The notes under the pieces are model-generated. The model did no database searches. It worked only from the letters and a program-made list of their open reading frames with translations, and was not told where the DNA came from. The translations under genes and the position numbers were made by a program. From Halalkalibacter oceani (GTDB taxonomy: Bacteria; Bacillota; Bacilli; Bacillales; Bacillaceae_D), in assembly GCF_040544555.1 (NCBI RefSeq), contig NZ_JBEPKD010000005.1, positions 124,001-188,000 of the forward strand: a stretch of DNA of 64,000 nucleotides. Direction: 5' to 3'. This document shows positions 24,691 to 33,131 of the stretch, piece after piece (within the stretch, counting starts at the first letter, position 1; the number at the start of each line of letters is the position of its first letter).

Positions 24691-24724
24691 AAGCCTCCCT
24701 GAATAATTATATCAGAGGAGGCTT
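24691..24724 (-). promoter_or_regulatory. Hairpin hiding the ribosome binding site of the zinc-ribbon gene
   Basis: AAGCCTCC and GGAGGCTT form an 8-bp stem. The loop holds an extended -10 box (TGATATAAT on the minus strand). Read-through RNA from ppiB would pair the Shine-Dalgarno bases, whereas RNA started in the loop would not. Confidence 0.5.
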
Positions 24725-24750
24725 AAATAGCATATTTGTTATCGTAGAAA

Positions 24751-25188
24751 TTATTCTTCCCAAACTTTTACTTCCTTCATAATATCTCCTTGTTTAATTC
24801 TTAACACAGTATCCATGCCCTCTATAACCTGTCCAAAAACAGTATGAACTCCGTCTAAATGAGGTTGTGGTTCGTGCACGATAAAGAACTGTGAAGAACC
24901 AGTGTCCTTCCCTGCATGAGCCATAGATAGTGCGCCTGCAACATGTTTGTGTGGGTTCCCCTCAGTCTCACACTTGATATATCCATGTGGCGAAGACCCC
25001 GTCCCATTTCCAATTGGACAACCGCCCTGGGCGACAAACCCTGGGATCACACGGTGGAATGTTAAACCATTATAGTAGCCTTCATTTGCTAACTTCTCAA
25101 AGTTTTCCACAGTTCCCGGTGCTGCCTCCGGGTAAAATTCAATCACAATCTTTTCTCCGTTTTCAAATTCAATGGAACCTTTTTTCAT
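24751..25188 (-). CDS. ppiB: Peptidyl-prolyl cis-trans isomerase (cyclophilin)
   Basis: The 145-residue protein is taken from ATG 25188, which has TTGGAGG eight bases upstream; a longer frame to 25203 lacks this spacing. It has the cyclophilin core: FHRVIPGFVAQGG, the catalytic Arg in FHRV, the SQFFIVH active-site strand, and LDGVHTVFGQVIEGMD. It catalyses proline isomerisation during protein folding in the cytosol. Bacillus subtilis PpiB is nearly the same length. It is the first intact host gene next to the prophage and lies upstream of lysA, as in B. subtilis. Confidence 0.95.
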   Translation of the reverse strand: MKKGSIEFENGEKIVIEFYPEAAPGTVENFEKLANEGYYNGLTFHRVIPGFVAQGGCPIGNGTGSSPHGYIKCETEGNPHKHVAGALSMAHAGKDTGSSQFFIVHEPQPHLDGVHTVFGQVIEGMDTVLRIKQGDIMKEVKVWEE

Positions 25189-25447
25189 ATGTATTGCCTC
25201 CAATTTCTTTTAGATTCACCTTATTGTACATGATTCCCGCCGACATGTGAAATCGAATGGATGACGGGCCGGGACGAAAGCGTGCTGGCTGCATGAACAG
25301 CCGGACAAATGACAGAGGGTGGACTGCACCGCTCCTGAAGCTGCTGAAAAAGGGAGATGTTGATTTTTTAGCAGCTTACACGCTTTTACTATTTATGTCC
25401 CAGCCGGCATCTCTTTTCCTTCTCAAATCTGCAACATCAGACGCCCG
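25189..25447. other. Intergenic region between lysA and ppiB
   Basis: This holds the presumed ppiB promoter and a palindrome AGCTGCT...AGCAGCT (about 25337-25377) enclosing A- and T-runs, which probably terminates lysA transcripts. No gene is seen. Confidence 0.5.
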
Positions 25448-26767
25448 CTATTTTGCGACGTTATTGGCAAGGGGGACATCGAGCCGCAGTAAATCCTGAT
25501 AGCTTTCCCGTTTAATCACTTCCTGCGCTTCACCGTTCTCAACAAAAATGACCGGCGGGCGCGGAATACGATTATAATTATTCGCCATCGCATAGCCATA
25601 AGCTCCCGTACAGAACACAGCCAAAACATCTTCATGGTTGGCATTCGGCAGCGGCAAATCCCAAATCAGCATATCTCCGCTTTCGCAGCACTTGCCGGCA
25701 ATTGAAAACGTATCTGTCGGCGCTTCATTGGCCCGGTTGGCAAGTATCCCTTCGTATTCCGCCTGATAGAGCGCCGGTCTGAGGTTATCGCTCATTCCGC
25801 CGTCAACCGCCAAATAGTCGCGTACATTAGGAATATGCTTCTTTGAACCGACTGAATAAAGCGTCGTACCGGCATCCCCGACAAGCGATCGGCCCGGTTC
25901 GATCCAGATTTCGGGCATATCCATCTCAATTTCCGCCGCCTGACGCTTGACTACCTCGATCATCTTCTGGACGTATTCTTCAGCAGGAAGCGGCGTATCT
26001 CCTTCAATATAGCGAATGCCGAAGCCTCCACCCAAATTTAACACCTGTGGTGTGAAATCAAACACTTCCCGCCAATGCTTAATCAGTTCAAACATTTTTT
26101 CAACCGCCATCACAAACCCGGTAGTTTCAAAGATTTGTGAGCCGATATGACTGTGAACACCGAGCAGGCGCAGATTCCCGTCAGCCTGAGCGACTTCAAC
26201 AGCCTGATGCACCTGGCCGCTAATCAGATCAAAGCCAAATTTGGAATCCTCCTGTCCGGTGGAAATATAATCATGAGTATGCGCCTCAACGCCCGGGGTG
26301 ATCCGCAGCAAAATACTCATCTGCACATTCCGTTCAGCGCAAATCCGGCTTAACTCGCCCAATTCATAAAAATTATCGACAACGATGCAGCCAATTTGGG
26401 CTTCGACCGCCATTTCCAGTTCCATGAGACTTTTGTTATTGCCATGAAAATGGACTCTTTCCATCGGAAAACCGGACTGGATTGCCGTATACAGCTCCCC
26501 GCCCGAAACGACATCAAGGCTCAGCCCAAGCTCATCGGCAAGCTGGAACATCGCAATACAGCTGAACGCTTTGCTCGCATAGGCGACCTGATAAGGCACC
26601 TGTTCCTCGATAAACGCCTGTTGAAAGCTGGCGGCCCGTTTCCGGATAAGAGCAACATCATAAATAAAGAGCGGCGTGCCATAATCGCGCGCTAAGGCAG
26701 TCGTGTCAACTCCGCCAATTTCAAGATGTCCCTGATCGTTAATCGTGCTCGTCCCATGTAAATACAT
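25448..26767 (-). CDS. lysA: Diaminopimelate decarboxylase
   Basis: The 439-residue enzyme removes CO2 from meso-diaminopimelate to give L-lysine, with pyridoxal phosphate as cofactor. The start at 26767 follows AAGGAGAGG and gives the same length as B. subtilis LysA. Visible motifs are YASKAF (PLP-binding Lys), HSHIGSQI, LGGGFGIRY, IEPGRSLVGDAG and CESGDML near the C terminus. It is preceded by a lysine riboswitch and its terminator, so it is switched off by lysine. It lies upstream of ppiB on the same strand. Confidence 0.96.
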   Translation of the reverse strand: MYLHGTSTINDQGHLEIGGVDTTALARDYGTPLFIYDVALIRKRAASFQQAFIEEQVPYQVAYASKAFSCIAMFQLADELGLSLDVVSGGELYTAIQSGFPMERVHFHGNNKSLMELEMAVEAQIGCIVVDNFYELGELSRICAERNVQMSILLRITPGVEAHTHDYISTGQEDSKFGFDLISGQVHQAVEVAQADGNLRLLGVHSHIGSQIFETTGFVMAVEKMFELIKHWREVFDFTPQVLNLGGGFGIRYIEGDTPLPAEEYVQKMIEVVKRQAAEIEMDMPEIWIEPGRSLVGDAGTTLYSVGSKKHIPNVRDYLAVDGGMSDNLRPALYQAEYEGILANRANEAPTDTFSIAGKCCESGDMLIWDLPLPNANHEDVLAVFCTGAYGYAMANNYNRIPRPPVIFVENGEAQEVIKRESYQDLLRLDVPLANNVAK

Positions 26768-26799
26768 ACTCGTCCTCTCCTTCATCATCCTATAAAGAA

Positions 26800-26827
26800 A
26801 ACAGCTAATGCGACTACACTAGCTGTT
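26800..26827 (-). terminator. Riboswitch expression-platform terminator
   Basis: The 8-bp stem AACAGCTA / TAGCTGTT with a loop of 12 bases, followed by TTTTCTTT on the minus strand, lies between the aptamer and lysA. Confidence 0.85.
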
Positions 26828-26850
26828 AAAAGGGTCAATTCCTAACACCA

Positions 26851-27015
26851 GAATAGTTCTCCACTGCACCATGCAGTGACAGTCCGCTGCTTCTTCAACA
26901 GCGACCCAGCTATGGATGAGTTGGCGCTCATTCCACGCTTCGGCAATAGACCTTTCCACTTTGCTCATCGCTGCCACCGCTCCAAAAGTGTACTGATTCC
27001 GCTTGCGCCTCTACC
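26851..27015 (-). ncRNA. Lysine riboswitch (L box)
   Basis: The minus-strand leader carries the L-box blocks in order: TAGAGGCGC, GGAAAGG, TTGCCGAAGC, GCTGGGTCGCT, ACTGTCACTG and GTGGAGAACTAT. With the terminator downstream it should end transcription of lysA when lysine is bound. Confidence 0.92.
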
Positions 27016-27084
27016 CCAATTGTTTTGAGGTTTATGAAATTTAGTCGCTATTACTTTACCATATCAAACAAAATAGTTCAATCT

Positions 27085-28572
27085 TTATTCAGACCGTTGT
27101 TTAATCGGATCCTGAGGATTGACAATACTTGGCCGGAAGCGGACCGACGGCACTGTCGCCCTGATTAAAATTTGCCAGATGGCCGGTGGATCAAATGGAA
27201 GAAACGGCCATAAATACGGCTTATTAAACGCTTTAATCATCGCCAGCAACAGAATAAACAGCGTGCCGCCGATAATAAAGCCCGGCGCTTTAAAGATCGC
27301 CACAACGATAATGAGCATAATCCTTGTCGCCCGCAGCGCAACGCCAAGCTCATAGCTCGGTGTTGCGAAAATCCCGATCGCGCCAAGGGACACATACAGA
27401 ATAACTTCCGAGGTGAAATAGCCGACCTCGATTGCAATTTCCCCAATCAATAAAGCGGCGACGAGACCGAGAGCGGTGGCCAAAGGGGACGGTGTGTGAA
27501 TCGCCGCCATACGCAGCAGTTCGATTCCTAGCTCAGCAATCAGAATTTGGACGACGATCGGCACGTTATTCGTCTCCTCCGGCCCGATGAAATCAAGTCC
27601 CGCCGGCAACAAACTCGGCTGAATCACGAGCAATAGCCAAAACGGCAAAATAAAAAGGGAAAAAAAGATTCCTAAAAAACGCGTCCAGCGGAGAAATGTT
27701 CCAATAAACGCTGCCTGCCGGTATTCCTCAGCGTGCTGAACATGATGAAAAAGCGTCGTTGGTGTAATAATCACACTCGGCGAGGCATCGACAATGATTA
27801 AAATATGCCCTTCCAGCAAATGTGTTGCCGCGACATCTGGACGCTCAGTGTAGCGGACAAGAGGAAAGGGGTTCATCCCCTGTTTGACAATATATTCCTC
27901 GACAATTTTGTCGGCCATCGTCAAGCCATCTAAATTAATTGCCTCAAGCTCCTTCCTGACTATCTCCACTAAATCAGGATCAGCAATTCCATCGATATAC
28001 GACAAACAGATGTCGGTTTTTGAGCGAACCCCGACCTGCATAATTTCATTGCGCAGCCGCTCATCACGAATGCGCCTCCTCGTCAAAGCGGTATTAAGAA
28101 TAATGTTCTCCGTGTAGCCGTCACGCGCCCCGCGCACGACCCGCTCTGTGTCAGGCTCTTCCGGGCTGCGTCCCGGGTAGCTTCTGACATCAACAACAAA
28201 TGCCTCATCTTCGCCTTCTACAAGAATAAAGATTAAGCCTGAGAGCATCCGCGTGATCGCTTCATCAAGCGATGACGTATACTCGACCTGGACATGCGTC
28301 AAATGATTTTGAATCGCCTGTTTCACTTTCACTGACGGGGTTTTCCGCCCGCGGGCGTCAAGCAGCATCAGCTCTCTCATGATTTCAATAATATACTCAA
28401 TATCACATAAGCCTGTTACGAAATAAATTTGAATTTCTTTATCAAGAACAGGAAGCTTCCGTACCCCGACATCAAACGATTTATCAAAGCCGAGCCGCTT
28501 TTTCAGAATCTCCTCGTTCACCTTAATATCCCGTGATATCGCTGTCTCTTGTTTGTCAAACTTCTGACTCAT
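27085..28572 (-). CDS. spoVAF: Stage V sporulation protein AF (GerA-type membrane protein)
   Basis: The 495-residue protein is taken from ATG 28572 (ribosome binding site GGAGCGG), which overlaps the end of spoVAEA by 17 bases and fits the about 493 residues known in B. subtilis. It has the GerA family layout: a soluble N-terminal half, with ILVEGEDEAFVVDVRSYPGRSPEEPDTERVVRGARDG-type sequence near residue 120-155, then about five transmembrane segments and a PFLPFDPP-like C terminus. The protein sits in the spore inner membrane and is linked to dipicolinic acid release. It is the last gene of the spoVA operon. Confidence 0.92.
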   Translation of the reverse strand: MSQKFDKQETAISRDIKVNEEILKKRLGFDKSFDVGVRKLPVLDKEIQIYFVTGLCDIEYIIEIMRELMLLDARGRKTPSVKVKQAIQNHLTHVQVEYTSSLDEAITRMLSGLIFILVEGEDEAFVVDVRSYPGRSPEEPDTERVVRGARDGYTENIILNTALTRRRIRDERLRNEIMQVGVRSKTDICLSYIDGIADPDLVEIVRKELEAINLDGLTMADKIVEEYIVKQGMNPFPLVRYTERPDVAATHLLEGHILIIVDASPSVIITPTTLFHHVQHAEEYRQAAFIGTFLRWTRFLGIFFSLFILPFWLLLVIQPSLLPAGLDFIGPEETNNVPIVVQILIAELGIELLRMAAIHTPSPLATALGLVAALLIGEIAIEVGYFTSEVILYVSLGAIGIFATPSYELGVALRATRIMLIIVVAIFKAPGFIIGGTLFILLLAMIKAFNKPYLWPFLPFDPPAIWQILIRATVPSVRFRPSIVNPQDPIKQRSE

Positions 28573-29134
28573 GATATCCGCTCCGTTCCAATATAATTTC
28601 GATTGCCAGCTTCGTGATCGGCGCGCCCTTTTCAACAGTATCGAGACCGGCCATTTTTCCGATATCACCGACGCCGACGACTACCGGAAGGGATAGCTCG
28701 TCCAGTACATAAACGGTGTCTCCATTAATCCGGCCAAGCTCCAAGTCGGCCAGACCGTCTTTATCAATCCCATATTCAGTAAGGTTGCCATAGCGGTCAA
28801 TACCGACATCAATATGCGCCCATTCACTGGCATGGGTCGAGGAAGCGACAGCAACAGCGCCAATTACCTCAATCGCCGGATGGTTGGCCAAATAATGCAT
28901 CGCCGTTTCCCCCATCCCGGATTCACGGTAGCCGCCATCATCAAACATCACAAGCACTGGATCATTAGGAGTTTGTAAAATGAGAGAAGCAAGCTCCTCG
29001 CCTGTTAAGTGCGAAGGGTTTCCTGACGAATGACTGATACAGCGCCCGCCAATCTCCCGGCTTGCCTGTTCGACTGCTTTTCTGGCAGCTTCATCTCCAT
29101 CCGTCACAAAAATAACTTTAGGCTTTCTCTCCAT
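28556..29134 (-). CDS. spoVAEA: Stage V sporulation protein AEA
   Basis: The 192-residue soluble protein begins KPKVIFVTDGDEAARKAVE and carries VLVMFDDGG and a GRINGDTVYVLDELSLPVVVGVGD-type core. This is typical of the SpoVAEA family. The partner SpoVAEB lies just upstream, 6 bases away. The SpoVA proteins form the channel for dipicolinate uptake in the forespore and release at germination; this subunit is located on the outer face of the spore inner membrane. Confidence 0.9.
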   Translation of the reverse strand: MERKPKVIFVTDGDEAARKAVEQASREIGGRCISHSSGNPSHLTGEELASLILQTPNDPVLVMFDDGGYRESGMGETAMHYLANHPAIEVIGAVAVASSTHASEWAHIDVGIDRYGNLTEYGIDKDGLADLELGRINGDTVYVLDELSLPVVVGVGDIGKMAGLDTVEKGAPITKLAIEIILERSGYHESEV

Positions 29135-29140
29135 TTTTCG

Positions 29141-29494
29141 TCACCCCTTTGGCTTAAAAAAGATTGCAATTAAAAAACTGAATAAAATCGTTGAGGAAAT
29201 ACCGACAGACGTCACTTCAAACACGCCCATCCCGACTCCCCAAAAACCGTAGCGATCCCCTTCTGCCATCGCTCCATGCACGAGTGAATGGCCAAAGCTG
29301 GTAATCGGCACTGTCGCTCCCGCTCCGGCAAAATCAATCAGACGGTCATAAAGCTGAAAGCCATCCAACAACGCCCCCGCCACAACAAGCGTGCTGAGAG
29401 TATGCGTGGGAGACAGCTTGCCGACATCCATTAACAATTGCCCCAAAAAGCATATCAACCCGCCCACAACGAAAGCGATCACATACTCAAGCAT
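29141..29494 (-). CDS. spoVAEB: Stage V sporulation protein AEB
   Basis: This 117-residue membrane protein has three or four hydrophobic segments (EYVIAFVVGGLICFLGQLLMD near the N terminus, VFEVTSVGISSTILFSFLIAIFF at the end) and the conserved FAGAGATVPITSFGHSLVHGA. That block is shared with the neighbouring SpoVAC (FAGAGSLVPVTGFSNAM), showing that the two are paralogues. It is part of the SpoVA dipicolinate channel. Confidence 0.92.
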   Translation of the reverse strand: MLEYVIAFVVGGLICFLGQLLMDVGKLSPTHTLSTLVVAGALLDGFQLYDRLIDFAGAGATVPITSFGHSLVHGAMAEGDRYGFWGVGMGVFEVTSVGISSTILFSFLIAIFFKPKG

Positions 29495-29499
29495 GTCGG

Positions 29500-30507
29500 T
29501 TACTCCTTTCGTTCAAATGAAATGGCATGAGCGATGCAAGGAATTGTTTCCTTCTGCTGGATCATCAGCGGGCTCAGCAGGGCCCCTGTCGCCACAACAA
29601 GCAGTCGCCGGAACTTTCCTCTTTTCATTTCCTGCAGGAGATGGCCGTATGTCACAACAGCCGGGCAACCAGCCCCGCTTCCTCCCGCGAAAACGGGCTG
29701 CTCCTGTTGGTAGATCATAATCCCACAATCCTGGTAGTTATTTACGAGGCGGATCCCTTTTTCTTGTAGTAGTTTACGCAAAATTCCACTTCCTACCCGT
29801 GATAAATCCCCGGTTACGATCAAATCATAATCATCGACTGTCCGCTTCGTTTCCTCAAGATGCGTTAAAATCGTATCCGCCGCGGCCGGCGCCATCGCCG
29901 ATCCCATATCAAACGGATTCGCCAGCCCGAAATCAATCACCTTGCCGACGGTCGCCTCCGTAATTTGAATCGCTGACGGCTTCGTGCCAATTACAATCGC
30001 TCCCGCTCCGGTCACCGTATAGGTGGATGTTTCAGGACGCTGGCTGCCAAATTCAGTCGGATAGCGAAATTGCCGCTCTGCCGTCGCATTATGACTGCTT
30101 GCTGCGGACAGCACCAGTTTAGCCGCTCCCGTATCAATAAGCAGACTGCCAAGTGCCAGCCCTTCCATCGCCGTCGCACAGGCGGCAAAAAGGCCAAAAT
30201 ATGGCCGCTCCAGCTCGCGCGCGTGGTAATTGGACGTCACAATCTGGTTCAGCAAATCGCCGGCTAAAAAAAAGTCGATCTCTCCCGCCTTTTTCTCAGC
30301 TTTTTTTAAAGCCGCCTCCACCGCGTCCTTCATCAGTTTCCGTTCAGCGAGCTCCCAATTTTCTTCCCCGGCGTACAAATGATCATAGGCTTTATCAAAA
30401 CTGCCACCTAATGGACCTTTCGCTTCCTCAGGGCCGACCGCGGTTCCCGTTCCCTGCACATATACCGGATTGTTAAAATGCCATGTTTGCCTTCCTCTTC
30501 GTTCCAC
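29500..30507 (-). CDS. spoVAD: Stage V sporulation protein AD
   Basis: This protein has about 335 residues and a thiolase-like fold. Conserved pieces include AGDLLNQ, SSHNATAERQFRYPTE, GSAMAPAAADT, TGDLSRVGSGIL and VATGALLSPLMIQQKETIP. In B. subtilis SpoVAD binds dipicolinic acid directly. The start is GTG in either case: GTG 30507 is properly spaced from AGGAG, whereas GTG 30516 is too close. It lies between spoVAC (4-14 bases) and spoVAEB (5 bases). Confidence 0.95.
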   Translation of the reverse strand: MERRGRQTWHFNNPVYVQGTGTAVGPEEAKGPLGGSFDKAYDHLYAGEENWELAERKLMKDAVEAALKKAEKKAGEIDFFLAGDLLNQIVTSNYHARELERPYFGLFAACATAMEGLALGSLLIDTGAAKLVLSAASSHNATAERQFRYPTEFGSQRPETSTYTVTGAGAIVIGTKPSAIQITEATVGKVIDFGLANPFDMGSAMAPAAADTILTHLEETKRTVDDYDLIVTGDLSRVGSGILRKLLQEKGIRLVNNYQDCGIMIYQQEQPVFAGGSGAGCPAVVTYGHLLQEMKRGKFRRLLVVATGALLSPLMIQQKETIPCIAHAISFERKE

Positions 30508-30520
30508 CTGCTCCACACTC

Positions 30521-30982
30521 CTACGATTGAATCAGCATTTTTACGAGCAGCCTCGTCAATCCGACGATATAGGCTGATAATACGCCGAAAGCGATCACGG
30601 CTCCGGTTAGCTTGAACATATTGGCGCCAATGCCGAACACAAGCCCTTCACTTTTATGCTCCAATGCCGCACTCGTCATCGCATTGGAAAAGCCTGTGAC
30701 AGGCACTAATGAACCGGCGCCGGCGAATTGACCAAGCTTGTCATACAAGCCTAGTCCGGTCGCCAGCGCAGCCAGTAGAATAAGCGTCGCCAAAGTCGGC
30801 CCCATCGCTTCCTTTTCTGTAAACGGAAGATACGTCAAATACAAGTTGTTCAGCCACTGTCCGAGCGTACAAATAAAGCCTCCGATCAAAAATGCTTTAG
30901 CGCCATTACGCCATACCGCCCGCTTCGGCTGATACAATTGAATGTTTTTTTGGTATTGTTCTTTCTCCGTCGTCGTTGCCAT
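30521..30982 (-). CDS. spoVAC: Stage V sporulation protein AC
   Basis: The 153-residue membrane protein has an N-terminal basic stretch (YQKNIQLYQPKR) followed by about four transmembrane segments and the FAGAGSLVPVTGFSNAMTSAA motif. In B. subtilis SpoVAC acts as a mechanosensitive channel for dipicolinate release. Its start follows AGGAGGATGAAGG. It is paralogous to SpoVAEB. Confidence 0.94.
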   Translation of the reverse strand: MATTTEKEQYQKNIQLYQPKRAVWRNGAKAFLIGGFICTLGQWLNNLYLTYLPFTEKEAMGPTLATLILLAALATGLGLYDKLGQFAGAGSLVPVTGFSNAMTSAALEHKSEGLVFGIGANMFKLTGAVIAFGVLSAYIVGLTRLLVKMLIQS

Positions 30983-30993
30983 CCTTCATCCTC

Positions 30994-31413
30994 CTACTTA
31001 ATAAAAAAAAGCCAGTGAAACAGCGAGCCGCATACCTTACCTAGGGCGATCGCCATTAAAAAGCGGACAATATGACCGTCGAGGCCGATTCTCTTCGCTA
31101 AAATCGGCAAAACATTAAGCACTTCCGTCAGCGCTGCGGCAAGCATCCCGACAAAGGTGCCCGCCGCCAGCCCGATTGGAATGAGCCAAAGCGGAGAGGC
31201 GTGCAAGGAAAACGGATAAAAGCTGGCCCACGTTCCAGCCTGCACTCCAATAATCAACGCCCATTCGTAGAAGCGGATAAACGAGCCGGTTTTTGTTAAT
31301 TGCGTCATGCGCGGCGCTACCCCGAGCACGGTCAGGAAGGCGACAAATCCAGCGCCGACTGCCAACCCGCCCCCAAGGCCGATCAGCATGATCAACACCG
31401 ATTCAATGGCCAT
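30994..31413 (-). CDS. spoVAB: Stage V sporulation protein AB
   Basis: The 139-residue membrane protein is taken from ATG 31413 (MAIESVLIML), since this overlaps the spoVAA stop by 11 bases and agrees with the usual about 141 residues. A longer frame to 31485 lacks support. It has four hydrophobic segments and the pattern GLGGGLAVGAGFVAFLTVLGVAPR at the start. It is needed with the other SpoVA proteins for dipicolinic acid transport. Confidence 0.9.
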   Translation of the reverse strand: MAIESVLIMLIGLGGGLAVGAGFVAFLTVLGVAPRMTQLTKTGSFIRFYEWALIIGVQAGTWASFYPFSLHASPLWLIPIGLAAGTFVGMLAAALTEVLNVLPILAKRIGLDGHIVRFLMAIALGKVCGSLFHWLFFIK

Positions 31414-32020
31414 TATCTTTCCCTTGCTTGTTTTCGTGATGAAGCAAATAGGCATCGAGCGATTGCTGGTACTGAAACATTTCAACCTCTAGTGGACTAG
31501 GCTCTTCATTTAACCGCTTGCGGAAAAAGTGATTGAAAAACAGCACCATGCCAAGCCCTAAGCCGATCGAATAAGGAATTTGTAAAAGCAAGGGCTTTGC
31601 CGCTTCATTGCCGGTTACAAGCTGAAAGATCCGGAGGTGGACAGCCCGCATGCTTACATCCTCATGAAAGTTCATAATCGCCAACCCGGCGCCGATAAAT
31701 AATAAAAACCAAACGACCACCACATAGACGGGTGCTAGCGCCGACTTTGCCTGTTTTATCTCGACAATCGTCTGTGGCGCGCCGACGGTTTGGATCGAAA
31801 GGTGAGGAAATACCTCATGGATTTTTTTTGTGACATCAATGATGTCAATAATCAGATGAGTCTGATCTTCAGGTGAAATCGAATAAAGAGGAAGCCCGGC
31901 CAGTGCAGCCTGCCTCGTTTCAGCCGCATTCATATGAGCAATATCACGAAGAACAAGCACCTGATTGCAAGTAGCAGAAATCCGCGGTTTTAGCCGCAAA
32001 TACAGCTCCTCTCGCTCCAC
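31403..32020 (-). CDS. spoVAA: Stage V sporulation protein AA
   Basis: The 205-residue protein is taken from GTG 32020, which follows GGAGGTGA and gives VEREELYLRLKPR, similar to the start of B. subtilis SpoVAA (206 residues). ATGs further upstream overlap the sigma-G promoter and cannot be used. It has a soluble N-terminal domain (about 1-105) with VQTVGAPQTIVEI-type sequence, then two transmembrane segments. It is the first gene of the spoVA operon. Confidence 0.9.
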   Translation of the reverse strand: MEREELYLRLKPRISATCNQVLVLRDIAHMNAAETRQAALAGLPLYSISPEDQTHLIIDIIDVTKKIHEVFPHLSIQTVGAPQTIVEIKQAKSALAPVYVVVVWFLLFIGAGLAIMNFHEDVSMRAVHLRIFQLVTGNEAAKPLLLQIPYSIGLGLGMVLFFNHFFRKRLNEEPSPLEVEMFQYQQSLDAYLLHHENKQGKDNGH

Positions 32021-32043
32021 TCGAATCACCTCCATTTTGCTTT

Positions 32044-32073
32044 TAGTATGACAGAAAACCCTCAACTTCATTC
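32044..32073 (-). promoter_or_regulatory. Sigma-G promoter of the spoVA operon
   Basis: On the minus strand GAATG (32069-32073), 18 bases and CATACTA (32044-32050) match the sigma-G consensus. The RNA would start just before the ribosome binding site of spoVAA, which supports the GTG start. Confidence 0.8.
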
Positions 32074-32113
32074 TCCTCCACAAGCAAAAACTGCCTCTCC
32101 TTCTTCAAAACAT

Positions 32114-32144
32114 GGACAAAAGGTTGTTTTTTTACCTTTTGTCC
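32114..32144. repeat. 10-bp inverted repeat upstream of spoVAA
   Basis: GGACAAAAGG and CCTTTTGTCC enclose a T-rich loop. It could be an old element end or a terminator for transcripts entering from the right. Confidence 0.5.
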
Positions 32145-32178
32145 AGAGCAATGAGCGGAACCGCCACGATTTTTTTAA

Positions 32179-32405
32179 AAGCCCGTTGTGAGTGGATTTC
32201 TCACAACGGGCTTGTGGCGTGTGAAGTCATTGCCAGTAGGTCCAAAGCTAGTTTTGTCTCAAGCTCTTTTGCATTTTCATCGCCTGCATGGATTTTTCCG
32301 AGCCCCTTCAGGTTCGTCCAACGCAGTCGATGCTTTTGTTTAAGATCGCAAAGACTCGTTCAATCGTTGCTTTCCATCTTACATAGATCTCTCTATATTA
32401 GGCTC
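32179..32405 (-). pseudogene. IS1182-like transposase C-terminal remnant
   Basis: Read on the minus strand, IYVRWKATIERVFA is followed after a frameshift by KHRLRWTNLKGLGKI and a tail ending in a stop. This is the end of an IS1182-type DDE transposase (pattern ..TIER.F.D.K.KH..RWT.L.GL.K). A closely similar piece lies at 57684-57775. A 14-bp hairpin (32179-32213) follows as a terminator. The front of the gene is missing. Confidence 0.7.
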
Positions 32406-32531
32406 AAGCAACCTTTTCCAATTAGAAAAAATCCCGGAAGCGAGGTCGACTAAACAAAAAAGTCATTTTCTTTTATCTGAAAATTCGCTACACTGACAGT
32501 AAACCTATTTTTTGTAAAGGAGTGTTTCTTG

Positions 32532-32990
32532 ATGGCCTTAGTTCCGTTTTCTTATGCGAGAAAAGCAATCTTGCAAGTCGTCACATCGATTGACGAAGAC
32601 AAGCTTGACTTTGTTCCTGCGGGGTTCGCCAATTCTATCCGCTGGAATGTCGGTCACCTGCTCGTAATCGCCGATCGCAACCTGCGGCATGCTGCCAATT
32701 ATCAGCCGGTTGTTCCTGACCATTACACCAGCTTCTTTGACATGGGCACCGCTCCAGCGCAATGGACAGACGAGCCTCCGTCAACGGCGGACTTGATCAA
32801 ATATGCCGAAGCCCAGCTTGAAGCTGTGGAGCGGATTTCTGCCAACGGCTGTGATCTGCCGCTCGCAAAAACTTTCAACTTACGCGGGACAACATTCACG
32901 ACGCTTTCCGACCTGCTCGGTTTCTTAAGCTATCATGAAGGTCTTCATTTAGGCGCCTGTAAACTGATTAAGAAAAACGCGGGTGCGTAA
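32532..32990 (+). CDS. DinB-family metal-dependent protein
   Basis: The 152-residue protein (ATG 32532, AAAGGAG nine bases upstream) is a DinB/YfiT-type four-helix bundle. It has the three expected His ligands: RWNVGHLLVIADR (His in helix 2) and YHEGLHLG near the C terminus (two His). Members are nickel- or zinc-binding and often act as thiol transferases, for example with bacillithiol; the substrate here is unknown. It is the only plus-strand gene in this sporulation block and is convergent with sigF, sharing a terminator. Confidence 0.85.
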   Translation: MALVPFSYARKAILQVVTSIDEDKLDFVPAGFANSIRWNVGHLLVIADRNLRHAANYQPVVPDHYTSFFDMGTAPAQWTDEPPSTADLIKYAEAQLEAVERISANGCDLPLAKTFNLRGTTFTTLSDLLGFLSYHEGLHLGACKLIKKNAGA

Positions 32991-33074
32991 GTGGCTCTCG
33001 TTCCCTGTTTGAAGTAGGACATAACGAAAGCGCTTACCTGAACAGAATCCCGGCCGTCATATAGCGAAGAAAAA

Positions 33075-33131
33075 AAAGACTGATTCTCGCAACCACAAAA
33101 AGCTGTTGTGGTTTTTGAGAATCAGTCTTTT
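33075..33131. terminator. Bidirectional terminator between dinB and sigF
   Basis: AAAGACTGATTCTC and GAGAATCAGTCTTT form a perfect 14-bp outer stem. An inner AACCAC / GTGGTT stem extends it. A- and T-runs flank both sides, so it can end transcription of both convergent genes. Confidence 0.85.

Noticed and set aside
22300..24700. A CRISPR array or further cas genes near cas8c
   Set aside because: I looked for direct repeats of 28-37 bases with regular spacing and for cas3, cas5, cas7 or cas1-like reading frames; none is visible in the window.
29513..30476. Long reading frames antisense to spoVAD and neighbours
   Set aside because: These are shadows of well-identified sporulation genes in a higher-GC region.
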